NCBI GenBank assembly: GCA_039545295.1
Contig: BCIK01000019.1
Span: 483,789-547,788 of the forward strand
DNA: 64,000 bases
Source of the DNA: Udeniomyces pyricola
Lineage: Eukaryota > Basidiomycota > Tremellomycetes > Cystofilobasidiales > Mrakiaceae
Direction of reading: 5' to 3'
The number at the start of each line of letters is the position of its first letter. Position 1 is the stretch's first letter. Under the pieces are notes generated by a model. It saw only the letters and a list, made by a program, of their open reading frames with translations, ran no database searches and was not told the origin of the DNA. Of the stretch, positions 23,850 through 37,200 are shown in pieces. A program made the position numbers and the translations under genes.

Positions 23850-24754
23850 GGAGTGAAGGTGGAAGAAGATGGATGCTTGATGACCAGATGGCCGGAAGGA
23901 AGTTGCGCGATGGACAGGCGAACAGTCAGGCCACGGGGTAAGAGGGTCGGATGCTGGTGAGGTGGTCGAATAGCTTGATCAGTTCAGGTCATAATGACAG
24001 AGTCCCACGCACGTTACTGCGCGCATCCAACGGTCTGCAGTCGACCATGATGCATGATGCATGATCGTCAGGTATGTATCTGTCTCTAGTCGATAGATTG
24101 ATCATATCCAGCTGCACGCTGTTCACTTCATCTCTCTCGATCATGGGGACTGAACAGGTTAGCTGGCTTCGAGCGCCCGATTTGTACGCACGTTAATGAT
24201 ATTGTCCATATTGCGCCAGTACGTGTACGTACTCACTCAGATCGGACTTTGACGTAGCTGTCGATGTAAAAGAAACCCTGGCCGATTGACTGAGCATGTA
24301 TTGATCAATCATCTAGGAAGGATATCCATAAATTACATGGGGCGAGCACTGGGAAGAAGATAACCACAAGGACGAAAAAGTCTAAGGGAAAAAAAATAGA
24401 GAAGATCAAGGGAAGCAAAAAAGCCGAAGCTACAGAAATGTGGAATCTAATTTTGAGTAGGAGAGAACATGAAGAGATTGCAGTATAAGTAGGGAGGAAT
24501 CTAGTGTGGGCTGTGCGAGAGATTAGAGACAGAGGAAGAGAGATGGAGAGGAGATTGAGGGATATGATCAGGGGTCAAAGAGTGGGACGGACGGCGAACA
24601 CGTAGTGCCTTCTGTTCTAAGATTACTGGAAACGTGCAGGGTGATATGAAGAAAGTATACATGTGTATGTTGTCGATGGCAGGTTCAAGAAGCAAGATAA
24701 ACCGGTAAAAGAAGATAAGAGTCGGAACAGAGCGCGTGAAGGAAAACCTGATGT
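23850..24754. other. Intergenic region between two minus-strand genes
   Basis: About 900 bp. The left part is the DUF202 promoter and contains the shared TGATGCATGATGCATGAT element (24048-24065). The right part is purine-rich and is likely the 3' UTR of the MFS exporter. No coding region supported. Confidence 0.5.
24048..24065. promoter_or_regulatory. 18-nt element with two ATGCAT palindromes (copy 1)
   Basis: TGATGCATGATGCATGAT, about 200 bp upstream of the DUF202 start codon. An identical 18-nt string occurs at 31196-31213 upstream of the aspartate aminotransferase. Function unknown; calling it regulatory is inference. Confidence 0.25.
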
Positions 24755-27700
24755 TTAGACCATCGAATGACCCATCTTCTGCTGTTGTTGCTCTCGCTCC
24801 TCCGGCATACCGGCGTCGGGTCCGTACTCCGGCTCGTAAGCGGTATCGGCTGAGAGAGGGGCGTCGACGACGGATTTCTCGTTCACAGGAGCAGGCGCAG
24901 CAATACCTTCGCCGCCGGCCGGAGCGGGGGGAAGCGTAGCTTGTGGAGCCGGAGGAGCAGCAGGCTTTCCAGTCGGAGAGAACTTGGAACGGGCTCGAAT
25001 GCTCGCCCCGTACTAAGTAAGTTGAAGAGAAATATTGAAGCCAAGTATGCGTGTCAAACAGCGAACGCAAAACCAACAGTGATACTCAGGACCCCAAGGA
25101 AAGAAAGAAGACATACCTTGTAAAAGAGGAAGGGCATGGGCGTGCAAGCAAGAGCAAGGAACCCGACAAGGGTACTGGCCCAATCGTAACCGAGGTTTCT
25201 GTACATGTAGGCTGAGATGAGGTGAAGGGGGTTATGAAAGCGAGTATGAGCATCTACACGAACTCCAATAGCGTACTAGGATGATAGGAGGTAGAGCAGA
25301 GACAACATACTAGTGAAAAGAGGGAAGGCAGCGCCCAAGAGCGATCGCAGAACAGCGTTGGCAGCGAGAGCAGAGGCTATGAAAAGGAAGATGCCATGGA
25401 TAAATTGAAGATGTTGGTTAGTGCCTAGGTAACAAGTCAAAGTATTGTGACCTTCATGTCCATCGCACACATCGTGTCACTTTTCTTGTTCGACGCAACT
25501 CACCGGCATACAAAAGGTAGCAATCGATGAGGTAATTGATGACCGAGGTGAAGACGGTGATGAGGCCAAATCCAAAGGGAGCACCAGCCATGACAGGGGA
25601 GATCCAGTGAACAGACGGCTTCGAGGTCCAAGCGAACCAGAAAAGGGCTGACAAGGAGGTTGACACAAACAGTGAGCAAACGGTTTGGCATGAACGACCC
25701 ACAATCGAGCAGGTGGTATACGCACAGACGGGAAGGCACACGGATCCGATCATGGCCATTCGAAGTCGGGCCTCGGGAGGAGCGCGACCGGTAGGACTCT
25801 TGGCACAATCGTTCCGGTACATGCGGTTGTTGAAAGGCGATATGGCGGTGGCGATACCCATGCCAATTCCGATACCAATAAACGCGAGACCACCAACGCC
25901 AGACGACCAACCTCTGACCTGCTGGAAGACGATTGGGAAGGCTGCAAAAACGTTCTGTCAGCTACAAGTCATCAAACAACAGCCACGAGACATCAGCGAC
26001 GTAAAAAAACATACCTGCAAACATCATGTACAAGATACCGTAAATCAGGGCGGTGTAGATAGACAGCAGCAGAACGATAGGTTCGGTGAAGAGAAGAACG
26101 AAAGGTCGCGAGAGGTTGATCTTGAAGAGTTCGGCAGTCGTCTTGTTGTTGAGCTTGTCGAGCTTCGACATGTATTGAACAGAGCCACCGGAAGACATGG
26201 TGAGCTCTTTGGCCTTGTGCCGCAGGAGAGTCGGAGCATAGCTATAAAGATGAAAATATCAGAACGGGAAAAAAAGGGGGGGGGGGAAGGGAGAGAGGGG
26301 GCAGGAACATAGTCAGATGATGCACGCTGCCATCAATCTAGAGTCAGACAAAGCAGGATGCTCACGTCTCAGGTACGAGGATCGCGTTGATGACAAAGGT
26401 GGCACCAGCAATGGCAAACATGATCCAGAACACATGACGCCAACCGGTAGGGGCAGCAAAGCCTCCAATGATCGGACCTGAACATATACAATGGACCCAT
26501 GAAGCGAATTTAGCCAAATGAGCGAGCTATGTATAAATACAGCGATATACCTATTACCACTTACCAAGGACGGGACCCAAGAAGGGGGCGAGCGCGAACA
26601 AAGCACTGGCAGTACCGCGCTCAGTGAAGCTCCACTGCAAGACGGAAGGTACCAAATCGAACGAGTTAGCTCCTTGCGGCCGACAAAGTCGAATCCATCA
26701 ATTCGCTGTGAGCAGACGAACCATGTCGGCGATGACACCACCACTGTTGACCAAGGGCGCGGCACCAAAGAATCCCGCGAAGAAACGAGTAATCAAGACA
26801 GCTGATATAAGGAAGCCAAGCGGAAAGTCAAGTCAATTTGCTGAGCTGGCTCATCTGGGGGACTCCTATGGTGAACAAAGTAAACAAGACTGACTCTCGA
26901 TGTTCTGAGCGGTAGCAGTTCCGATCTGGAAGATGGCGAAGACGGAGTAGGAAGCGAGGAAAACAGCCCGTCGACCGTACATCTCGGAGATAGGGGCCCA
27001 AAGCTAATGAAATGGAGATGCACCGTCAGCTACCAGTCTGTTTCAGCGGATCAGGTGTCAAGGATGGAAAATGGTCATACCAAAGGTCCAGCACCTGGGT
27101 TGACCAAAAGTCAGGGGTTAAATGTCCAAAGTGATCGTCAGCAGAGATCTCGACTTCGTCGCAATTTAGCTTATCTGCAGAACACGACTGGGAAAGTACT
27201 GACCGAAACCGACGACGAAAAGGCTATGAGGGGAAAAAGAAAAGGGCAAAAAGCAATCGTGACTGTCATTATGCTGAATATAGAGTGTGGTGCGAGTAGG
27301 AGAGACCAAGTCACGTACGAAATTCCAGCGATGTACAGCTCCGTGCTCACATGCAATGCGGGAACCATTTGACGGGAAGCACCCGAATAGATCGAACTCG
27401 CAAGGGCAATGACGAGTGTGCACCATGCAGTCAGACCAGTGATGACCCCTGTAGCGACACAGAGATAGTCAGTTGTCATGTAGCAGATAAAATCGATAAG
27501 CGTTTGAAAGTATCGCATGCAGGCCCCCTATTGGCCATCCTCTCTTGTACGATCCATCGGTTGCATGTCTTGGACGCCGTCAGAATGTGCAATTCTTGGA
27601 CAGACTGACTAAAATCCACCAGTTGAGGAGGATGATGGCGACCATCCATCTCGACTCTTTTGACGACTCGGCAACGTCCGTATGGTTCATCAAACGGCGA

Positions 27701-27941
27701 GGAGAAAGGGAGGAGAGAACTTACATTTCTTTGATTTGGGCCAGTTGTAAGGATCGGCATCCTCTCCTGGAAGCCAAACGACGATGTACGGGTCCTCTAC
27801 CGAACCAGAGCCTTCGTAGGTAGGCGGGCTTTGCTGGGAGAGCGCAACAGGCTTATCGTGCGGCGGTGAGGCAGCATTGGAAGTGAGTGTGGGTGTGGGC
27901 GATGGCTGTCGCGTTGGCAAGGCGGAAGCGGGGGCAGACAT
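24755..27941 (-). CDS. MFS exporter, DHA1 (drug:H+ antiporter) type
   Basis: Multi-exon gene from ATG 27941 to TAA 24755-24757. Exon 1 (27941-27725) is a cytosolic Pro/Ser/Thr-rich tail ending [10 protein letters not shown]. The join adds [19 protein letters not shown], helix 1. Motif A of the family appears as [39 protein letters not shown] is helix 4. Other blocks are [39 protein letters not shown] and [11 protein letters not shown] in the C-terminal half. The last exon encodes an Ala/Pro/Glu-rich tail. Members are plasma-membrane proton antiporters that export polyamines, fluconazole-like drugs or other small molecules. Substrate cannot be predicted. Minus-strand gene, divergent from the AN1 zinc-finger gene 1.3 kb away. 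Confidence 0.92.
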
Positions 27942-29269
27942 GGTGCGTATAGGAAGGGGAGATTAAGGATTGAAGACAGGACTAGAGGGGAGGAGTAAGG
28001 GGGGGAGGGAGGAGAAGGGAAGCCGGGAAAGGACGAGGTTGTTGAAGGAAGGCAAAAGGAAAATGAAGCTAAAGACTTTGGTGGTGGATGGGGGGTTGAA
28101 AGCAGTCGCATTGGCGCTTTTTTTTCCTCCTGGCCGAGGCCAAATCCGGCAATGTTCATACCCTTTTCCCCGGCGTTTCGGTCTAGCTGAGGGCCGGCTT
28201 ACTCATCAACCCTTGCTCATCATGTTCTGCCCTCCATGTCGCTCGATTTGCCGCACTTCTGCTTTATATGTTTCCACACTCCCTCCCTTCGACATCATGT
28301 TCTCTGTAGCAAGATCTATTTATCCTACGCCCGGGTGATCTAGCGTTTGCTGCTGCTCATGCTTGCGGGTGTCACGAATATTGAATGCCGGTCGGTCATC
28401 TAGACATTGATCAGATTGTAATGCTATTCATACACGTGCACACGTCATCAATCACGTCAGGATGATCCCTTATCCCTGCCCTCTCTGCCTCATGTTATGA
28501 CCCCTATACGTGATCTGCCTGGATGTATATATATATACTGTGACACTGATGCATCGATCCATGCATGTCTAGATCTGTCAAACGTTGTATCGTACTGCCC
28601 CGGTCCGGGCTTCCAAGGAACGATCATCTAAAGCTATAACAGGCTGTTCTGGTGCTACCTTTCCTATGCTGGGCCAAAATTAATCAAATCAGAATCTCTG
28701 CTATCTCTTCCAATATTTTCGACACCATCGCCTATATGTTTGGCCGGGCCCCTTTACCGGGGCTGTTCGGCACTGTATATATAGGGGGGTGACGAGCTGA
28801 GCTGTACGTGAGAAACATGTAAGATGTGGTTTCTGGGCCGAGGCTGTTACGCTGATGAATGAACCTGAAGCTTGAATCGATGTGGCGGTGGCCCTAGGCA
28901 ATTGATATGTCGATCTGATGTCTGGTGACGAAAAAGGAATGACTAACTCACAGTAACAATCCCAGTCTATACGATCTACGATCTACAATCTAGTCTTTGT
29001 CAACCTGGGCGATCTGCACAGCTGCTCACAGCTGCACAGGTTTCTGATCATCGATCGAGCGCAATCGAAGTCTCGCTGGCGCCCGCAGCAGAGCCATGAT
29101 GCAGAGCCAAACGCGAAGGCGAGTCTGTGTGTGTCTCCCTCCTTGTTGCGATCCTCCCCAACACTCATCATCATTATCCACTGGCCGTCTTCTTCCTTAT
29201 CCTTCACCTAGCACCCACTACTCTTTTCACTCACTCAACCCACTCACTTGACATCACCCTCACTTCGTC
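27942..29269. promoter_or_regulatory. Long divergent promoter region, MFS exporter / AN1 gene
   Basis: 1.3 kb between two divergent starts. AT-rich patches such as TATATATATATA near 28525-28537 and TATATATAGGGGG near 28775 stand out. No coding region was recognised. The length suggests room for several regulatory sites. Confidence 0.4.
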
Positions 29270-30203
29270 ATGTAAGCCTTTGGCTATCCTCTATCCTTAT
29301 CGCTCTACTTTCACATTCAATCGAGCTCATACAGCTTTGTCTTGCCACTACTCCTTTGCCACCTCCACGTATCGCCCCCTTCTCTCTGCTTCCCCCCCCC
29401 CCTCTTTCCTCCCCCTCTCTCTCTCCTTCGACTGTCTACTCCATCCCGAATCAGGCCTGCCAAACGTCGCTGCCAGTTCAAGACCTTGGTTCTTCTCCCC
29501 GCTTCATCGTCACCCACGACGTCGCCCAAGCCGAGCGTCCCTGCCGCCGATTCGCCAGAAGCCACTGTCAAGCCCGCAGAGGGGGCGAGCGCATCTTCGG
29601 TCCAGTAAGTTCCACCCGTCTTGTCTCGTCTCCCCGTCCACCCTTCACCCCCTCTTCAGTATTCTTCCGTCGAGAGTTCATCCCGACTGACGTGGCCCTT
29701 GTTTGCGCACGATCTCTTCCAGGTGCCCGAGTCCGGCCGTCCGTATAGTCGGCGACTGTCCCCACTGTCAGATGCACTTGTGAGTCGGGTTGACTCACTC
29801 TTATTGTCCGCTTGTTAGATCGTGGCCCCGGCCCTTTTCCCGCTCGTTCCGTCCCTATCGCCCATCCAATCGATCGTGCAATATCACGCTTCTACTATCG
29901 CTTGCTGACGCCTTTGATCCGTCATGTTCGCTTTTTTTTACTTTTTCTTTTCCTAGTTGCTCAACTCACCGCATGCCTGAATCCCATTCATGCTCCAAAC
30001 TCGACGCTTGGTGAGACTCTTCCCCCCCCCCCTTTCTGTACCAATTACCTCGTCATCCTTCTCTTCCTGCACCTATGCTGACCACCTTACTGTGCCCTTT
30101 CCTTGCTTGGCTTGTGTACTATAGCCGTGATGCCGCTTTTGAGGCCAACAAAGCTCGGCTTGAGTCGGAACGAACTGTTGCGCGCAAGATTGCCTCGTCC
30201 TAG
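29270..30203 (+). CDS. AN1-type zinc-finger protein
   Basis: Five exons fit in phase: 29270-29271, 29455-29604, 29723-29779, 29957-30010 and 30125-30203, giving 113 residues. The start codon is split: AT, a GTAAGC intron, then G. The protein begins MPAKRRCQFK, as small fungal AN1 proteins do. Exons 3 to 5 supply the rest of the finger: C-P-S-P-A-V-R-I-V-G-D-C-P-H-C, then MHFCSTHRMPESHSCSKL. The end, RLESERTVARKIASS, also matches the family. AN1 fingers bind zinc; small fungal members are stress-induced and linked to ubiquitin/proteasome function. Odd point: about 44 Ser/Ala/Pro-rich residues separate the first and second zinc cysteines, where the family has two to four. Either this is a real insertion or part of exon 2 is spliced out by a donor I could not find. 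Confidence 0.82.
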
Positions 30204-31195
30204 AGTGTCATCCGCCCACGTCCCAGAGTTAGGAGACGGCGAGCTCTTGTTGTGCTTTTCCGACTACCCTCCCAGGAAACATCCCTGGTCCCTAATCTCA
30301 CCCTCGCTCGTGCTCCCGCAACCTACTCTTCTGATATGACTGCTTCAATAGTTCCTCCCTCGAGATTGCTTGTTCTCCGTGTTTCCGTCATGCCCAGTCG
30401 TCCTTCACCCCGCTCGTTGTTAAAGCTCGTTTGCTGCGATGCGTTTTGTCGTTCCTTCGTCGCTTCGCCTTCATCCGTACACCCACTTGTCTTTTATCCT
30501 GCTACTAAGCTCGCTACCTACCTCTACTCTGGCGGACGTGGCGTTTTTCGTCTACCCTCCCTCCTCCCCCTCCCCTTCCGCTTTTTGCGTATCGCTTTTA
30601 TGCTTCGTCCTGGGTTCGGCTATCAATAGTCGAGCGAGGGAAAGGATTCTGTAGATAGCTCTGTGTCCATTAGATGACTGCTTTTTTTTCTTCTTTCACG
30701 TGAAGGTTTATCCTGAGCTGCGTCTCCTGCCTGGCAGGACAGTCAAGACAGCGCAAGAATACTGAGAAGAACGTCATCTGGGAATGGGTTCGAGTCGTGG
30801 TATATGTGGGTACGATGAGGGAACATGGGCTTGCACGAACGGGTCGGGCCGGGTGAACTATTGTTATACATGGATGGTGCACGCGGATGCATGTACGTCA
30901 TATGAGAATCGACACGGATCATCGGTGAGTGAGTAGTATGCAGGGCGAATGAACCGGGTGTATGACTGGCTGGAGCTGGATGTACTAAGCCTACTTGATG
31001 TGGGGGGCAGGTAAGAGGTCGAGAGGTAGTCGCCTGAAGAATATCGAATGCAGATGGAAGGAATATCGAAGAATCGAAATGCAAGCGACCTGAGTCGTCG
31101 GAGGTCGGCCGATGTGGGATGGAAAGGACAGGTGACCAAGTCATTCACCGCCAAAGGAAAGGGGACTGCCGCAATCAAGTGCGAGCAGCAACAGG

Positions 31196-31213
31196 TGATG
31201 CATGATGCATGAT
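31196..31213. promoter_or_regulatory. 18-nt element with two ATGCAT palindromes (copy 2)
   Basis: TGATGCATGATGCATGAT, about 180 bp upstream of the aspartate aminotransferase start codon and identical to 24048-24065. Function unknown. Confidence 0.25.
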
Positions 31214-31261
31214 GACTCTATTTGATGAGAGATCGAAGAGAGGCTTGGAAACGAGTGACTG

Positions 31262-31316
31262 CCCTGCCCCTTTCCTTTCCTTTCCTTAACCTTTCCTTAA
31301 CCATTCCTTAACCATT
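31262..31316 (+). repeat. TTTCC and TTCCTTAACC tandem repeats
   Basis: Three CTTTC-type pentamers followed by three near-copies of TTCCTTAACC, ending about 70 bp before the aminotransferase ATG. Same composition and similar distance as the pentamer repeat of the TRP14-like promoter. Confidence 0.8.
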
Positions 31317-31362
31317 GTGTTTCCTTTGCCATCATCAGCTGTCCTTTCACCTTTGCCTTTGA

Positions 31363-34078
<2,716 letters not shown>

Positions 34079-34263
34079 AAGATGGATGGATGGGTAGCTC
34101 TGCAGTGTTTCTGTTCGCTTTCTACTTGAATTGTTGATGTTTTGTACTCATACGGTCAAGGGCTCAGATGTGAAGAAGAAGAAAAAAAAGGGAAGGTGAA
34201 CGAAGCTGAATAAACGATGAGATAGGCATGGATCGGCATGTCGACGACTCCACAATGTTTGTA

Positions 34264-37200
34264 CTACGCTCCTCCCCCTTCCGATTGCTTCTGCGGTGGT
34301 GTCTCGAATGTTCTCTCCTTGCCATTGTCGGTCGGCTTGGTCGCATCCTTACCCGCGGGCAGGGGAGGGGAATGGTCCACGAAGCCGAATCGAGCCCCAA
34401 AGCCGGATTTCTTGCTCTTCTTCTTTCCCGTGTCGCCGTACTGATCATTCCACTGCGTAAGGTGGAACAGGTCGAACGGAAGAGGAAGCAAGAAGAAACA
34501 GAGGATGAAGCAAGATCAGATCGTGTTGCACATCTTGACCAACAGAAAGAATCAACTCTTAGGGCTCTGTATTAACTGTCTCCTAGTCCGTACCTTTTTC
34601 AGCGCCGGCATCGAGCCGAGATCCTCCGAACCCGACGAGTTGGAATGCTTGAGCGCATGGTCGAAATGAGCCTTGGTCAAGACCCGCTTCGGTAGCGTCA
34701 CTTTGTTCTCCGCCGCGGGAGGCGACGGCGTCAGAGAAGGTGGCGTGGTCAAAGCTGAGGACGAAGATGAAGGAGGTGATGTAGAGAAAGCAGTGGTGAT
34801 GGCGTCGCCGATAGGGGAGTCGGCTTCTAAAGGCGTTTCAACCGGTTTAGGAAGTTCCTCCAAGAGCTGCGAACCAGGAGAAGAGGAAATTGGAGGAGAC
34901 AAAGGCAAAGGTGAAAGGGTGGGCCGGGTGTCGAAAAGAAGGGAAGAAAACGACGGAGTGGTCTCAGACGAGCCAGTCGTCGAGGAGGAGGAGGATGGAG
35001 AGGATGAAAGGAACGAAGCAGGCGGCGGTGACGGTTCTGAGGAAGAAGAAGAAGTTGATGAATCTAGGGTGACGGAAGACGACGAGGAAGGCGAGGTATT
35101 TGACGGCCCTGCTGATGACGAAGCGTCTCCTGAAGGCAGAGTCGACGGCGAGTTTTTCCAAGGAACAGGGAACATCTCTTTGACGGCCGCCTGGGCAGCA
35201 AGAACACAGAGATCTGATAAAGGCCGGGAAAATGAAGCGAAGGTCGGGATAGTAAGTGAGCCGTCTCGTCAGCCGTGACCATCCATCTGCTGTGATTGTG
35301 GCAGAGAGTTCGACGGCGTTTGGGATACCAGTGCGAAATCATGTGACGAGGAGAGTGAAGGCAAGGAGGTGACTTACGTCTCAGATCGGAACCAGAGTAA
35401 TTCTCTGTGTTCTTGGCAAGCTGAACAAGATCGACTTCGGGTGCAAGCGTCTCGTTCTTGAGGAGGATCCGAAGGATAGCTGGAAACAGAAGAACGTGAA
35501 CGTTAGAGTGACGATGAGTCAGAATGGTTTTGTCAGAAACCTGCACCGAAGAATGAAGGAAGTGGAACTGATTACCAACCTTCTCGTGCCTTTAGATCCG
35601 GGAGGTCTACCATGATGCGGCGGGGCAATCGTCGAAGAACTGAAAGACACACGACACAACAACGAAAGGTTTTCTAGGTTAGCTCACGGATCAACAAATG
35701 GTGACCATCTGTAGGAAGACAAGAAGGTCCTACCAGCTTCATCAAGATCTTGCGGTCTTCATATCAATGGAGAAAAGAGTAGGAACGAAGAAAATCTTAG
35801 TAAACGAGCATGCAGCGAAACACACGTTTGGGGCATATACAAATGCTGTAAAATTTGGTTTACCGGTTGGTCGCTCTATAGGAAAAAGGGACCAAACCGT
35901 AATGCTCGAATCAGTTTGGTTTTTGCTTATTTGTCAGCTGCCGAAAGAAGAGAGAAAACCAACCCGACAACAACAAGACGCTTGTCTCTGTTCTCTCTCG
36001 ACGATGTCAGTCCGTCCATCTCCTGCATGAATTCTGCGACAAGCGTAGAGCATTTATAGCGTCAGCGTAGGGAAGCTTCCTTCGAGGCGGGGNGNGGNCT
36101 GGAGCTTTTCAATCGGGATACTCACCCGTCATGGTGTCCCGTCGAGCAGCCTCGCCACTGCCGCCGCCACCCGAACGAGAGCCGAACATAGAGTCGATCT
36201 CGTCGACGAACACGATACACGGTGATAGGCGTCGGGCGATGTTGAAGATGGCCTTGACAATCTCTGTCAGTCAGTGAGACAGAAACACGAATGAGCGTCC
36301 ATGTAGGTTAGGGTTTTTCCCATTGTTGCAGGCATCCTCCATTTCGGGTTCATACATCGGACGGCAGCATTCAGCTCTGTCACTTACTTTCAGATTCACC
36401 GTAATACTTGTCCTGGTTTAAGGAATGCAAGGTGCGTATTAGTGTTCTGATTGACGTCAAGCTTCCCTTTGAATGAAAAAAAGAGAGACTAACCATGACA
36501 TCGGAAGTTTTGATGGCCATCATACGGGAACCACTCTCCTTGGCGAGTGCTCGAGCAAGAAGCGTCTTACCGGTACCAGGCTAAGAGTTTTACAAGAAAG
36601 ACAAGGGTGCAGCGACAAGGCGAAGTCAGCGAGAGAAGGAATAGTTTAACAAGCGACATACGGAGACATTTGTAGCGAGACATACCGGTCCAAAAAGCAA
36701 AGCGCCAGACGACGACTGAGTTTTGAGGACTGATATCAGATATGTTTAAAAAGACCAACGTCCGATCAGCGTCTGCATGATAAATAACAAAGCAGCTTGG
36801 GACGGATCGGGTTCATGTCATGAGAGCAACTCGACGAACTTCCAGAATTGAAGGCCTCAGGTTGCAGGAGAGGTAATGAGATGGCCGTCCTGAATGGAAG
36901 TGTTGAGTAAAAGGAAACAATGTCAGCATCTTGCTCTTTCTTTCAAGGCGAGATCAAGACGTCATGACATCAACGATCTCTTACCTCAGAGAGTCCACGG
37001 TATCCTCCGGCAGATGAACGTTATCGAAACCATCAAGGAGTTGGCGCGAGTCGACGATTGTGTTGAGGATTCGCTTTTCGTAATCGTTCAAGTTCTTGTC
37101 TGCCTTGAGGGCCAAGACGACAGGGTCAGGTTTGAGTTCATCTTCCTTGACAGCTGTAGAAGTCTCTGACGAGGCTGTTTTCGTCGGCTTGACCATGACG

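Noticed and set aside
30743..31178. Minus-strand open frames upstream of aspartate aminotransferase
   Set aside because: No family similarity, overlapping in two frames, and located in the promoter; most likely chance.
34673..35278. Acidic plus-strand open frame (201 codons)
   Set aside because: Reverse complement of the Ser/Pro-rich insertion of the AAA ATPase. Its Glu/Asp/Gly richness follows from the opposite strand's codons.
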